From: Nitrososphaerales archaeon
GTDB taxonomy: Archaea > Thermoproteota > Nitrososphaeria > Nitrososphaerales > CADDZS01
NCBI GenBank assembly: GCA_030041295.1
Contig: JASHOD010000113.1
Span: 1-33,122, forward strand
Length of the DNA: 33,122 bases
Direction: 5' to 3'
The position numbers were made by a program, and so were the translations under genes. Below the pieces are notes generated by a model, which searched no databases, was not told the origin of the DNA, and saw nothing but the letters and a program-made list of their open reading frames with translations. This document shows positions 8,662 through 16,328 of this stretch, piece after piece; position 1 is the stretch's first letter, and the number at the start of each line of letters is the position of its first letter.

Positions 8662-9288
8662 ATGGACGTAACCACAACACTCCTCTTGCTGGCAGGAGCT
8701 GTCGCAGCGGCCGTTCCTGTGACAATCGCAGTGGCAGCTTACAAAGGAGTTTTTGGAACAGGAAAATCACAATCCACCGCGAACTCCAGTGTGGTTTTTC
8801 AGATACCAACTCCAGCACCATCAAGCACTCCTACAATTGTAACCCAAACGACAGTCTCGGAACCCATGAAGGAGGAGACTGAGGTCACACTTCAGCCAAT
8901 TCAAGAAGCCCCTGCACCATTCCCAGAAGACTCGATTCCGTCAAGTCCAGTACCGACGACGAGCACTACATCTGTTCCTACGGACATTACTGCAATCGCA
9001 GGAATTTCCAGTGCTTCTACTGCAGGATCTCCCGTACTAGTAATAGCAACACCCAAGCGCCGCAGGTCTGCAGCGACGAAAAGGCTCCCTTCAACTGCAA
9101 CAGGGACTAGCCCGACTCCAAGAAAAAGACGATCATCGACAAAAAAACAACTTCAACCAGAAACCGTGATCGCAACGACAACAGCTGCTGCAACGATCCC
9201 GGAAGCTCCCGCTGAAAGTGCATCTGCGTCCGAAACAAGCGCAGCGATAACTACGACTGCACCTCAACCTTCTCAGCAAGAGGTCTAA
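8662..9288 (+). CDS. Membrane-anchored Pro/Thr/Ser-rich protein with two basic motifs
   Basis: No known family recognised. From the ATG at 8662 the protein has 208 residues: one hydrophobic helix (about 5-26), then a low-complexity tail rich in Pro, Thr, Ser and Ala. Two similar basic blocks, TPKRRRSAATKR (130-141) and TPRKRRSSTKKQ (152-163), resemble S/TPKK-type or linker-histone-like DNA-binding tails. No positive charge precedes the helix and Lys follows it, which by the positive-inside rule would put the tail in the cytoplasm. A membrane-to-nucleic-acid tether is a possible reading, not shown. Six extra residues are possible from a TTG at 8644. The gene stands alone, divergent from the MFS gene. 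Confidence 0.6.
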   Translation: MDVTTTLLLLAGAVAAAVPVTIAVAAYKGVFGTGKSQSTANSSVVFQIPTPAPSSTPTIVTQTTVSEPMKEETEVTLQPIQEAPAPFPEDSIPSSPVPTTSTTSVPTDITAIAGISSASTAGSPVLVIATPKRRRSAATKRLPSTATGTSPTPRKRRSSTKKQLQPETVIATTTAAATIPEAPAESASASETSAAITTTAPQPSQQEV

Positions 9289-9298
9289 TCAGAAATTA

Positions 9299-9360
9299 GG
9301 AGAGGGAAGGCCAAGTACGAGAGTTTGTGCAAACTCTTGTTTCGAGCCTTCTTTCTCTAA
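9299..9360. terminator. Nested inverted repeats between convergent genes
   Basis: The inner repeat AGAGTTTG-TG-CAAACTCT (9320-9337) has perfect 8-bp arms. Outside it, AGAGGGAAGGC (9301-9311) faces GCCTTCTTTCTCT (9346-9358) as a second, slightly imperfect stem. The structure sits between two genes that end toward each other, so it may act as a bidirectional terminator or a stabilising 3' structure. T-rich tracts follow on the plus strand. Confidence 0.5.
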
Positions 9361-9371
9361 AATTCAGTTAC

Positions 9372-10727
9372 TCACTTGGCTAAGATCAGATTCTTGCGTA
9401 ACGCGTCTTGAAACTCCGCGTGGGGTTCAAGCATGTAGCGTTGAATTGGCTTTGTAAGATGTCTATGTGCTTTGAGATCTGGAAGATAGAGCTGGTCTTT
9501 AGATATTACACGTTCAACCTCATATTTGGATTTCACCAAAGAAAATGACTTGAAGCCACAGACCTTGCAAGCAAATCCCTGTCCTTTGCCCTTAGACGAC
9601 ATCGAAGAAGAACACTTAGGACATCTTGGGTTAAGAATGCGATAGACGGGTTGAAGCATCTTTGGAAGAAGGTATTCCAGGTTTAGAATCATCGGATGAA
9701 TACTTGTTCCCTTTCTGACTCCGCCCCCAACTTCGATTTCGTCCCCAATAGAGAGTGATAGGACATGCATTCTGAATTCGCCAGTGGGTTCGTAAGCCGC
9801 GCAAGGGATTCTTCCGCTTTGATTCTTGAGTTCAAAATACACGTGCCCGCCCCTCAAAATCGTGGGTTTTGAATTTACCTTGCCCGTGACTATTCCAGAT
9901 GTGTAGGCTTTCGGATTTGACAGGTTCAGTTCGTTGCGTAAATGTTCGCCGGTTCCTTGATTTGATCTGAAAATCATGAAACCAAGCAAGTTCTTCAGAG
10001 GTAGGAGCATGTCAAAAGCACTTCTGACAGCTGAAGGCGTCTCGCCTCGAATCCCGAGAAGCACGGGGTCGGGTCCGTGCGGCATTATGAGCACATGGTC
10101 GTTTTTTTCATCGTACGAGTTAAAGATCAGAGGACTCATCCTGCGATCCATCTCGATCACCCTCGATTTGTCGATTGAACGACGAAGGGCGCAATTCTTT
10201 CTGTAAGCAAGGAGCTCAAACGTGTAATCGTTCTTGAGTTCGTTACCTATTCCGGCTAGTGCCCCAACTAGACCTTGTCTCGACCTCAGTCCAAAGTACG
10301 TAATTTGTTGTTCATCCATGATTTTTAGCGCAAGCGCAAGTCTTTGAACGTCGTATAGTGCCCTTTGTGAAAATTCCCTGATTTCTTCTGGAATTGTTTC
10401 TCCCTCAAAAACCACGAGACCAGCGTTAGCTCTCTTACTAGTGGCATATTTGCACACCATTCTCTTGCATATCGAAAAAACCTCCTCTTTGGATAATTTG
10501 CTCTCCATTCTTATCACAAGACTGGCGTTTCCCCTTGTTTTCCACGGAATGTTTGGATTCAGTCTGATGAGATTTGGATAATCGATTAGACGCGAATCAC
10601 CCTTCTTCGTTAGCAAATTGATAATTTTGAATGTTAGGAATGTTGTGCACATGCCGTCGCTAGAGTCGGTGTCATCGAGGCCGACTTGATAAGTAGTAGA
10701 GGTCTTTCTTGGACCGCTCTTCATCAT
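9372..10727 (-). CDS. tiaS: tRNA(Ile2) 2-agmatinylcytidine synthetase
   Basis: TiaS attaches agmatine to C34 of the tRNA-Ile that reads AUA, using ATP, and is an archaeal hallmark. The 451-residue protein has the usual domain order. A catalytic N-terminal region carries QVGLDDTDSSDGMCTT (residues 14-29) and NPNIPWKTRGNASL. A central region follows with YFGLRSRQGLVGALAGIGNEL and MPHGPDPVLLGIRGE. An OB-fold comes at about 276-345, then a zinc ribbon with C369, C372, C387 and C390. Length is typical. The start is ATGATG at 10727, and either Met could serve. It is followed on the same strand by nothing but a convergent hairpin, and is preceded by a 151-bp promoter gap. Confidence 0.95.
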   Translation of the reverse strand: MMKSGPRKTSTTYQVGLDDTDSSDGMCTTFLTFKIINLLTKKGDSRLIDYPNLIRLNPNIPWKTRGNASLVIRMESKLSKEEVFSICKRMVCKYATSKRANAGLVVFEGETIPEEIREFSQRALYDVQRLALALKIMDEQQITYFGLRSRQGLVGALAGIGNELKNDYTFELLAYRKNCALRRSIDKSRVIEMDRRMSPLIFNSYDEKNDHVLIMPHGPDPVLLGIRGETPSAVRSAFDMLLPLKNLLGFMIFRSNQGTGEHLRNELNLSNPKAYTSGIVTGKVNSKPTILRGGHVYFELKNQSGRIPCAAYEPTGEFRMHVLSLSIGDEIEVGGGVRKGTSIHPMILNLEYLLPKMLQPVYRILNPRCPKCSSSMSSKGKGQGFACKVCGFKSFSLVKSKYEVERVISKDQLYLPDLKAHRHLTKPIQRYMLEPHAEFQDALRKNLILAK

Positions 10728-10878
10728 TTACTTACCCGGACTTTTGCACGGACACGGTCAAGGACTTTTTGTTCATGGGAGAGTGTGACTTATGACCTGC
10801 GGTATATCGTAATTGACCTTATCAGAGGAAAAAAGTGTGATAATTATGGCAGATAAGCTTCAAATAAATTCTGAGATT
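10728..10878. promoter_or_regulatory. Gap between RAM-domain gene and tiaS
   Basis: 151 bp with no gene. It contains the tiaS promoter region and the 3' end of the RAM-domain gene transcript. The AT-rich stretch at 10838-10870 (gtgataattatgg and aagcttcaaataaatt) is the most TATA-like part, but it is about 110-140 bp before the tiaS start, so the actual promoter is uncertain. Confidence 0.2.
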
Positions 10879-11115
10879 TTAGGTCTCCGACTCTACAACG
10901 ATCATTGTAAGAGTCGACCTGACTTTCTCTAAGCGCCTAATTTTCCAGGTAATTGTTTCCTTTACTTTTTCCATCGTGTCCGCCTCGATCTTGGCAACAA
11001 TGTCATAGACTCCATAAACGATGTATACTTCCTTTACATGCTCGGTATTTTTTATCTCCTTTACAAGCTCCTCTTCTGCGCCGAGATCAGCATTGATCAG
11101 AACAAAGGCGGTCGA
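10879..11115 (-). CDS. Stand-alone Lrp/AsnC ligand-binding (RAM) domain protein
   Basis: A 78-residue protein that is just the RAM/AsnC effector-binding domain: AFVLINADLGAEEELVKEI, then VKEVYIVYGVYDIVAKIEAD and a final LTMIVVES strand, giving the beta-alpha-beta-beta-alpha-beta ferredoxin-like fold. It has no DNA-binding helix-turn-helix. Such single-domain proteins are common in archaea and assemble into rings that bind amino acids or partner with full-length Lrp regulators. An upstream ATG at 11133 adds six residues (MTGRIM). I prefer 11115 because the family usually begins directly with the first strand. It is divergent from tsr3, with a shared 58-77-bp promoter region containing the minus-strand TATA-like gtatttaac near 11157-11165. 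Confidence 0.85.
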   Translation of the reverse strand, partial: STAFVLINADLGAEEELVKEIKNTEHVKEVYIVYGVYDIVAKIEADTMEKVKETITWKIRRLEKVRSTLTMIVVESET

Positions 11116-11191
11116 CATTATTCTACCAGTCACTGGATTTGTTGTTCTTGGTTCTTATGTTAAATACTTTGCTCGAATTTGATAGCTTAAA

Positions 11192-11743
11192 TTGAAAGCA
11201 AGAATGAATTACGATTCCTCCGCATCCGATAGCTCTCCCAGGATATTCGTCTTGGAATTTCGCCAAGACGATCCTTCAAAGAATACCGCAGCAAAGATGC
11301 GAAAGTTCGGTTTAGCCATTCCGACCCGGAAGGAACGCATCAGTCCCAATTCTATTGTTCTAAACCCAACGGCTGAATCTACGATTACAAAATCAGACGC
11401 CGACTTGGCTCAAAGAAACGGCCTCGTTGTCATCGATTGCTCGTGGAATCTGTCGGAAGAAGTATTCAGTCGACATTTCAAAGGAATCCAGCGCAAACTG
11501 CCTTCATTACTCGCGGGCAATCCGACAAACTATGCTAAATTGGGAAAACTAAGCTCCATCGAGGCAGTTGCCGCAGCACTTTACATCATGAATTTCAAAT
11601 CTTTCGCAGAGAAGATCTTGTCGCTTTACAAATGGGGTCCAACATTCCTTTCTTTAAATCACGAATCCCTCGAAGACTATTCAAACGCAGAAAGCGTCGA
11701 GCACATGCTTGAATTAGAAAGATTGTATTTTCCTTACTCATGA
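11192..11743 (+). CDS. tsr3: rRNA aminocarboxypropyltransferase Tsr3
   Basis: Tsr3 transfers the 3-amino-3-carboxypropyl group of SAM to the hypermodified pseudouridine (or uridine) in small-subunit rRNA helix 31. The 183-residue protein shows the family pattern: IFVLEFRQDDPSKNTAAKMRKFGLA, the SPNSIVLNP strand, GLVVIDCSWN, LPSLLAGNPTNYAKLGKLSSIEA with the SAM-binding region, and AAALYIMNF. The TTG at 11192 gives 183 residues; an ATG at 11204 is an equally good start that loses only four. The RNase P RNA gene starts about 5 bp after its stop codon, and the probable TATA box of that RNA lies inside the last codons of this gene. Confidence 0.92.
   Translation: MKARMNYDSSASDSSPRIFVLEFRQDDPSKNTAAKMRKFGLAIPTRKERISPNSIVLNPTAESTITKSDADLAQRNGLVVIDCSWNLSEEVFSRHFKGIQRKLPSLLAGNPTNYAKLGKLSSIEAVAAALYIMNFKSFAEKILSLYKWGPTFLSLNHESLEDYSNAESVEHMLELERLYFPYS
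11723..11731 (+). promoter_or_regulatory. Predicted TATA box for RNase P RNA
   Basis: The sequence ttgtatttt inside the 3' end of tsr3 lies about 20-25 bp before the predicted 5' end of the RNase P RNA at about 11748. That is the usual archaeal TATA-to-start distance. It would let the RNA be transcribed independently of tsr3. Confidence 0.45.
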
Positions 11744-11747
11744 TCCT

Positions 11748-12110
11748 TGGTTCGTGCGTTTGTTAGGTCACCTAAACCCTTATCTTCGATTCAACTCGAA
11801 TTCTTCGTGTGGTACGAGCAAGCGAGCGGGTCTCGGAGAACTTCTGAGGAAACTCCTCTGTCCATGCGGCAATTCGCGGCGTCGAGAGACGCAACTAGAG
11901 ATAGTTGGCAACAGAACAGAAACGATATCCAAGCCAGTGAATACGGTGAGGCAGCGATGCTGAGATTTCTGGTGCAGGAATGAAACGGCTGCCCCGCGAG
12001 GACCAAGGCCAAACAGGGAATCGATGAGAATTTTGCCGCAAGAGTCCCAGGTAGGCCGCAAAGCTGAATCCCGCCTAAAACAAAAAGAGGGTTATTACTT
12101 GGACGTACCA
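11748..12110 (+). ncRNA. rnpB: RNase P RNA
   Basis: RNase P RNA is the catalytic RNA that trims tRNA 5' ends. The stretch has the conserved blocks in the right order compared with the E. coli RNA I remember: CR-I GAGGAAACTCC (11846-11856); CR-II/III GCAACAGAACAGAAACG (11908-11924; E. coli GCAACAGAGAGCAAACCG); CR-IV CCAAGGCCAAACAGGG (12003-12018; E. coli CAAGGCCAAAUAGGGG); GGTAGGCCGC (12050-12059; E. coli GGUAGGCUGC); and CR-V ACAAAAAGAGGGTTAT (12080-12095). P4 can form between CCTCT in CR-I and AGAGG in CR-V. P1 can form between TGGTTCGTGCG at 11748 and the complementary tract ending TACCA at 12110, with two mismatches. Ends are set from P1. About 363 nt is a plausible archaeal length. Overlapping short ORFs on both strands are treated as spurious. 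Confidence 0.9.
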
Positions 12111-12148
12111 TCTTTTCCTAAAGGTCAAGTCAATATTCAGCTTTTTTC
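12111..12148 (+). terminator. T-rich termination region after RNase P RNA
   Basis: Two T-rich runs (tctttt at 12111-12116 and ctttttt at 12141-12147) follow the P1 3' strand of the RNase P RNA. Archaeal RNA polymerase terminates at such runs. The next gene on this side is on the opposite strand, so a stop here would be expected. Confidence 0.4.
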
Positions 12149-12200
12149 GTAGCGTTCGAAAGCGCACTATACAGTGAATCAGGCGAACAACGGAAATAGC

Positions 12201-12476
12201 CTAACCGATTTTCTCTTCTTTATTTACGACTTCGAACCACTTGTGCCCGCAATGTTTGCATTCGTATGCATACTGGAACTCTTCTTCTTCGAGAACAACC
12301 GGAAATTTCCCTTGCTCGAGAGGAGTAAAACTCGAAGGCATGGACCCTACGGGCATTGGCATAGGAATGTCATCACTTACTGTTTCAGACTTGAGGAGAA
12401 CTTTGCCCGTGAGATGGATCTCGAATCTCTTTCCACAATTCGGGCAGCTTCTGAACAGAGTTCGTATCTCAGACAT
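12201..12476 (-). CDS. Small zinc-ribbon protein
   Basis: A 91-residue protein with two cysteine knuckles: CPNCGK (C11, C14) near the N-terminus and CKHCGH (C73, C76) near the C-terminus, separated by a Pro/Met-rich linker (DIPMPMPVGSMP). The four cysteines could bind one zinc as a split ribbon. The last part (YECKHCGHKWFEV) looks like a transcription- or translation-associated zinc ribbon, but no specific family was recognised. The reverse-strand ORFs here are weaker, since they lack motif structure. It is on the same strand as the split-barrel protein and is separated from it by 67 bp. Confidence 0.7.
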   Translation of the reverse strand: MSEIRTLFRSCPNCGKRFEIHLTGKVLLKSETVSDDIPMPMPVGSMPSSFTPLEQGKFPVVLEEEEFQYAYECKHCGHKWFEVVNKEEKIG

Positions 12477-12543
12477 GGGAATTTCGAAGCTAGTCGTCCT
12501 AAATATGTCTTTTTCGCTTCTTCTTCATGATCTAAGGATGTCT

Positions 12544-12927
12544 CTAATCCGAGATGGAGTCTGGATTAATTTTTATCAAGACTCGATCTCCGATTGGTCG
12601 ATCAGGATCGTCTTTGGTTCCAAGATACTTGATCGACATCCGATTATTCTGATCCAGCGCTCCGTTTTTTGTCATCTCGATCACGTGACCACGAATCAGA
12701 ACCTTATTGTAGGGATTTTGTTGGTCCATTATGCTTAGCATAACTTTCTGATTTGTCTTCAATAGTTGCACTTTCCTTCGAAATTCTACAGCATTGATTA
12801 GAATCGTGTCACCATCGCGATCTACCCACAATGGGGTGACGTGCGGATTTCCTTTGGGAGTTACGAATGCAAGGTTTCCAAAATTCTTTCCATCGATCAG
12901 CTCTGCGGCTTTCTTAGTCAGTTTCAT
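12544..12927 (-). CDS. PPOX/split-barrel F420- or FMN-dependent oxidoreductase
   Basis: A 127-residue protein of the pyridoxamine-5'-phosphate-oxidase-like split-barrel fold. The pattern NFGNLAFVTPKGNPHVTPLWVDRDGDTILINAVEFRRKVQLLKTNQKVMLSI is that of the small archaeal/actinobacterial PPOX-class proteins, many of which use F420 (families that include Rv1155-like enzymes). It continues as GHVIEMTKNGALDQNNRMSIKYLG. Length is normal. It probably reduces a small cofactor or unknown substrate in the cytoplasm; the substrate is not readable. The start is ATG at 12927 with no clear Shine-Dalgarno. The window also holds an LLM-type enzyme, another potential F420 user. Confidence 0.8.
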   Translation of the reverse strand: MKLTKKAAELIDGKNFGNLAFVTPKGNPHVTPLWVDRDGDTILINAVEFRRKVQLLKTNQKVMLSIMDQQNPYNKVLIRGHVIEMTKNGALDQNNRMSIKYLGTKDDPDRPIGDRVLIKINPDSISD

Positions 12928-12986
12928 ATCTCACACACACCACGTCACGATTTTCATTTCTTAGTATCTGTTCGCTTCAGCGACTT

Positions 12987-14003
12987 CTAGCTTGCATCTT
13001 CCACTTTCTTCAGGACTCGAAGGGCAGTGAGGGTAACCCACTTGCTCGGCTTGCCTGCTTCCTCTAAGGCGAAGGGCTTGGGGCCGTTTTTCTCTACTCC
13101 AAACCCACTCTCTCCAAAGCCCGGCCCCACGTCGGGGTGAACTCTGTCTAGCAACCATGTCCCGTCAGCTTGGCGTTTTTCTTTGAGAATTTTTAAAGCG
13201 GGAGTTAGGCGTTTGTCGTCCGCATATCCGAGATTTGTAAGCAAGTCCAAGCCGATCAGGATATCGTAGTAATAGTGGTTTGGGTAATGAAACCTAAACC
13301 AGGGAGCATACTTTCTCTTTCCCTCCTCGAACAATTTTCTTTCTAGATAGAACTCCGCCCCCCTCGCGATGGATTGGCTGATCTTTCTCGTTCGTTTGGA
13401 CCTGGGCAACGCGGCGTAAGCAGAGAGAGGTTCCCAGTTGTCCAGAGTTCCACGATCCGGCCTGAAACAATTCCAGCCCCCGTCTTCTCTTTGGTCTTCG
13501 AGCAACCTAGCATACAACTTCTGAACTCTGTAATCATCAACGTATCCAAAGCGAGTCATCATGCGTGCCGTATTCCCGACAATGCATGCTTCTTCCGTGA
13601 AGAAATTGAACGATGAACTCAGCCTGAGTTTGTAATCAAAAAAGAGATCGACAATCTTTCCGATACGTTTGTCATTTGATGTCAGTCCAAGATCAGCCAA
13701 AACAAGTGCACGCCAGTTAGTCGCGATGAATTTAGGCCGGTAGAGAAATTCGATCCATCCGAAAATGTCTTTCTGCCAGGAAGGTTCTCCTGATTCCCAA
13801 AATCCTTTGGGTTTCTGGAGTTGGAGTATGTCGTTAGCCCATCCCTTTTTGGGAATTTCAGAATACGCTTTCTGGACTTCTTCATCGTCTTCCTTCCGTC
13901 CCAAAATGTCGACCAATGTGTGATATCGAACGAACGGCTGGTTTTCCTCAAGCAACCAATCTAGAATATGCCCATCTGTTATTCTCGAATTACTGTTTCT
14001 CAA
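12987..14003 (-). CDS. Terpene-cyclase/prenyltransferase-like alpha-alpha barrel protein
   Basis: A 338-residue soluble protein with repeated helical hairpins and QW-like motifs of the squalene/hopene-cyclase and prenyltransferase-beta fold: LQKPKGFW (62-69), QREDGGWNCF (171-180) and RQADGTWLLD (277-286). The N-terminus (ILDWLLEENQPFVRYHTLVDILGR) matches a group of uncharacterised archaeal proteins I recall being annotated as prenyltransferase-like or, wrongly, as nitrogen-fixation proteins. No DXDD cyclase acid motif or zinc-binding prenyltransferase residues were found, so catalysis is uncertain. It could be a scaffold or an unusual cyclase. The start is ATG at 14003. A long upstream gap separates it from the HTH-TPR gene. 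Confidence 0.65.
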   Translation of the reverse strand: MRNSNSRITDGHILDWLLEENQPFVRYHTLVDILGRKEDDEEVQKAYSEIPKKGWANDILQLQKPKGFWESGEPSWQKDIFGWIEFLYRPKFIATNWRALVLADLGLTSNDKRIGKIVDLFFDYKLRLSSSFNFFTEEACIVGNTARMMTRFGYVDDYRVQKLYARLLEDQREDGGWNCFRPDRGTLDNWEPLSAYAALPRSKRTRKISQSIARGAEFYLERKLFEEGKRKYAPWFRFHYPNHYYYDILIGLDLLTNLGYADDKRLTPALKILKEKRQADGTWLLDRVHPDVGPGFGESGFGVEKNGPKPFALEEAGKPSKWVTLTALRVLKKVEDAS

Positions 14004-14392
14004 TTTGCTCCAAAGGCGGCTTGCCCAAGATTAAAGAATTTGCATACAAAATGGGTCTGTCCCTATTGGTAACTTTGTTTTGTCTTCGGAAAGACAACGA
14101 TGAAAAAGACTCATTCAATTCTTAGCATAAGTATGCTCGGTCTGAAAGGCCGCAATACGCTATTTGTCTAACTGATTTCTCATAAAAAAACATGTTGATT
14201 TTTAGACAAAAGACTCTTATTAATTTAGTTACCTTTTATGTTTCTTTTTGTATTGCGAGGTAAGTACCGGCACGATTCGCGTGTGACTCTCAAGGGAGCC
14301 AAGTACGCCTTAAAGTTTCTGACGTTTTTGGCCGGTAAGATCTATCCCGTGTAGTTTCAAATGATTCTGTTAAGGCCGCGACTGAGTCAGTG
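14004..14392. other. 389-bp gap upstream of the cyclase-like gene
   Basis: No confident gene. It contains a perfect 9-bp inverted repeat, TTTGTCTAA (14162-14170) and TTAGACAAA (14201-14209), with a 30-nt A/T-rich spacer, and very A/T-rich sequence at 14180-14260. A 38-codon frame at 14238-14354 on the plus strand encodes a basic peptide beginning MFLFVLRGKYRHDSRV; it has no recognisable motif and no convincing promoter spacing. Half-sites GTTAC occur here, but such pentamers are expected by chance. Confidence 0.35.
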
Positions 14393-16066
14393 CTAGCTTA
14401 TTCCGGCTTGACTTTCCTTTTTCAAAAGCTCCTGATATCTCGGATCTTCTCTTGCTTTAGCGAGAAGAGGCGAAAAGCGGAGCAACGTATCGGGCAGAGA
14501 GTGATTTTCAAGCGAGAGATTCATACATTTGAAGAACCCATCCATATCGCCTACCGCATACCAAACCAAACCGATTGTATTGATCGCCGTTGTTCCGTTC
14601 TCGGACATGTGTTCGATTTTCGCAACATATTCAAGCGCTTTTTTTGCGTCTCCTTGGAAAGCTGCGAGCATCCCTTCAGAACACAAAATCCACATAGAAT
14701 CATTTCCATCGTAGACTTTCAGTTTCTCCAGCATTTCTTTTGCCTTTGGGTAATTTTGATGGATCAGATAGTACTCAAGCATCCCCCCATATGAACATCG
14801 AGGAAATTGATGTTCCGTGCGGCTCCAGATTTTCAGAGCTTCTTCTTCTCTTCCAGAATATAGATAGGCGAGACCCAGTGACTGGATGTTACTCTCCTTT
14901 GAGGGATCTAGTTTTTGCGATGTCTCGAATAGTTTGATTGCTTGTTCGATTTCTCCGTGAATCATCGCAATATTCCCCAATCCATTGTAAGAATCTCCAT
15001 CACTTGGGTTTAGCTCGACAGCTTTTCTCGCTTCTTTCTCAGCGTTATGAAAATCATCCAACATGTAATATACGCGCGAAAGTATGGAGTGAGCTTCGGA
15101 AAGATCGGGATCGATTCTCAATGCCTCTCTAGCTTCTGCTTCTGCTTTTCTTGCGCCTTCGACGAAGGGAAGGTCCGCGGAATCGGCTAGAAAGTGGTAG
15201 CACTGTGCCCTTCCTACGTAGGCCTTTGCAAACTTGTGATCTCTCTCGATAACTCTGCCGAAAAACTCTAGGGCTTGCTTCACTGAATCCCGATTTTTGC
15301 TGTGCAAGAGGCGGCGCGCCTGCAAAAAGTATGTGTGAATTGGGCTCGAATGTCCATCATCGTCATCATCCGGTAGCGATTTACCGAGGTAAATGGATAG
15401 ATAGGGCCCCACAGAATTGACCACCTTGCTTTCTGCTTTACGAACATGTTCCTCATAGGTTGTCCTTGGAATCTTGATAGCTCTCGATATGTCTTCAAAT
15501 CTAGATTTCCGAGGGACTTGATAGTATCCGTGTTTTATCGCAACAAGGAGAGATTCCGCCTGTTTGGGTGTGAGGTTCGAAACAATCTCACTCATCGGGA
15601 TCATGAAATTTTCTCGCAAGAGATCGAGATTCATCTTTGCTTGGCCATCTATTTTCAGATCACTCAATTTTCTAAGATGCGAAAACATTTGGGGTAGCCG
15701 ATAATCATCAAGGGCGATAGCGTTGATCATAAGCCATCCTCGATGGAAAACGTATGGATAAATTGGTAAACAGCTGAACTTGTACAAAAGCCTAACAGAA
15801 GGGCCATCTTTCATAGGTTTGTGTTTCATCACCAAGATGGATGTGTCCGTCCCGAGGTCCAGCCTCTTGTGAAGCGTGAAACCGAGCTTCCTCCTATGCT
15901 GTAGGAAATTCGTGACTATGGGCGCGAAGCCCTCTGATTCACTCGTGAGAAGATCATAAAATTCGAAGTTAAAATTACACCAGTTGAGAATAGATAAAGA
16001 TGAATTCTCCTCTGTGAATCTTACTAGATCCTCAGAGGGATTAATCCGAAATGTGACCTGTATCAT
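14393..16066 (-). CDS. HTH_10 (bacterio-opsin activator type) regulator with TPR array
   Basis: A 557-residue protein in three parts. Residues 1-150 form an N-terminal domain like that of archaeal bacterio-opsin-activator regulators. Residues 163-223 (LTPKQAESLLVAIKHGYYQVPRKS...IPRTTYEEHVRKAES) form the HTH_10 helix-turn-helix. Residues 245-545 form tetratricopeptide repeats (for example AEAREALRIDPDLSEAHSIL, AEKEARKAVELNPSDGDSYNGLG, AIKLFETSQKLDPS). An acidic DDDDD linker separates the HTH from the TPRs. It is probably a DNA-binding regulator that takes a protein partner through its TPRs. This fusion is frequent in thaumarchaeal genomes in my recollection. The target is unknown. It is divergent from the secreted protein gene, with a 240-bp gap between. 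Confidence 0.85.
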   Translation of the reverse strand: MIQVTFRINPSEDLVRFTEENSSLSILNWCNFNFEFYDLLTSESEGFAPIVTNFLQHRRKLGFTLHKRLDLGTDTSILVMKHKPMKDGPSVRLLYKFSCLPIYPYVFHRGWLMINAIALDDYRLPQMFSHLRKLSDLKIDGQAKMNLDLLRENFMIPMSEIVSNLTPKQAESLLVAIKHGYYQVPRKSRFEDISRAIKIPRTTYEEHVRKAESKVVNSVGPYLSIYLGKSLPDDDDDGHSSPIHTYFLQARRLLHSKNRDSVKQALEFFGRVIERDHKFAKAYVGRAQCYHFLADSADLPFVEGARKAEAEAREALRIDPDLSEAHSILSRVYYMLDDFHNAEKEARKAVELNPSDGDSYNGLGNIAMIHGEIEQAIKLFETSQKLDPSKESNIQSLGLAYLYSGREEEALKIWSRTEHQFPRCSYGGMLEYYLIHQNYPKAKEMLEKLKVYDGNDSMWILCSEGMLAAFQGDAKKALEYVAKIEHMSENGTTAINTIGLVWYAVGDMDGFFKCMNLSLENHSLPDTLLRFSPLLAKAREDPRYQELLKKESQAGIS

Positions 16067-16295
16067 GATAGATCTCTAACAGTTCAAATGTGAAACACGA
16101 AGTGTACCAAACCCAAATAGCAATCCGCAACTAATCTTTCCTTGCGAAAGAGCTTGAAAGATAAAACGCTTGTTACCAATCAAGTGATAAATCGAAGCCT
16201 TAGTACAAATTTGAAAGACTTTAGCCACCAAATGACGGCTAGTAGCAAAATGATTCAGCTCTAACCGTAGTCATTTGACAGGGAAATGGTAACAA

Positions 16296-16306
16296 CGTCT
16301 TTTAAA
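16296..16306 (+). promoter_or_regulatory. TATA box deciding start of the secreted protein
   Basis: The sequence cttttaaaatt is a good archaeal TATA match. It places the transcript start at about 16326-16328, next to the ATG at 16329. That excludes the upstream TTG at 16308 and implies a leaderless message. Confidence 0.5.
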
Positions 16307-16328
16307 ATTGCAGCAAACTCGCAGGTCC

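Noticed and set aside
11747..12111. Several ORFs on both strands between tsr3 and the zinc-ribbon gene
   Set aside because: They overlap the RNase P RNA, have basic low-complexity composition and no family resemblance.
12174..12738. Plus-strand ORFs of 118 and 165 codons
   Set aside because: They lie antisense to the zinc-ribbon and split-barrel genes, which show clear motifs in the minus frames.
14238..14354. 38-codon basic ORF in the gap upstream of the cyclase-like gene
   Set aside because: No motif, no convincing promoter spacing, and an open frame this short is common by chance. Mentioned only in the gap entry.
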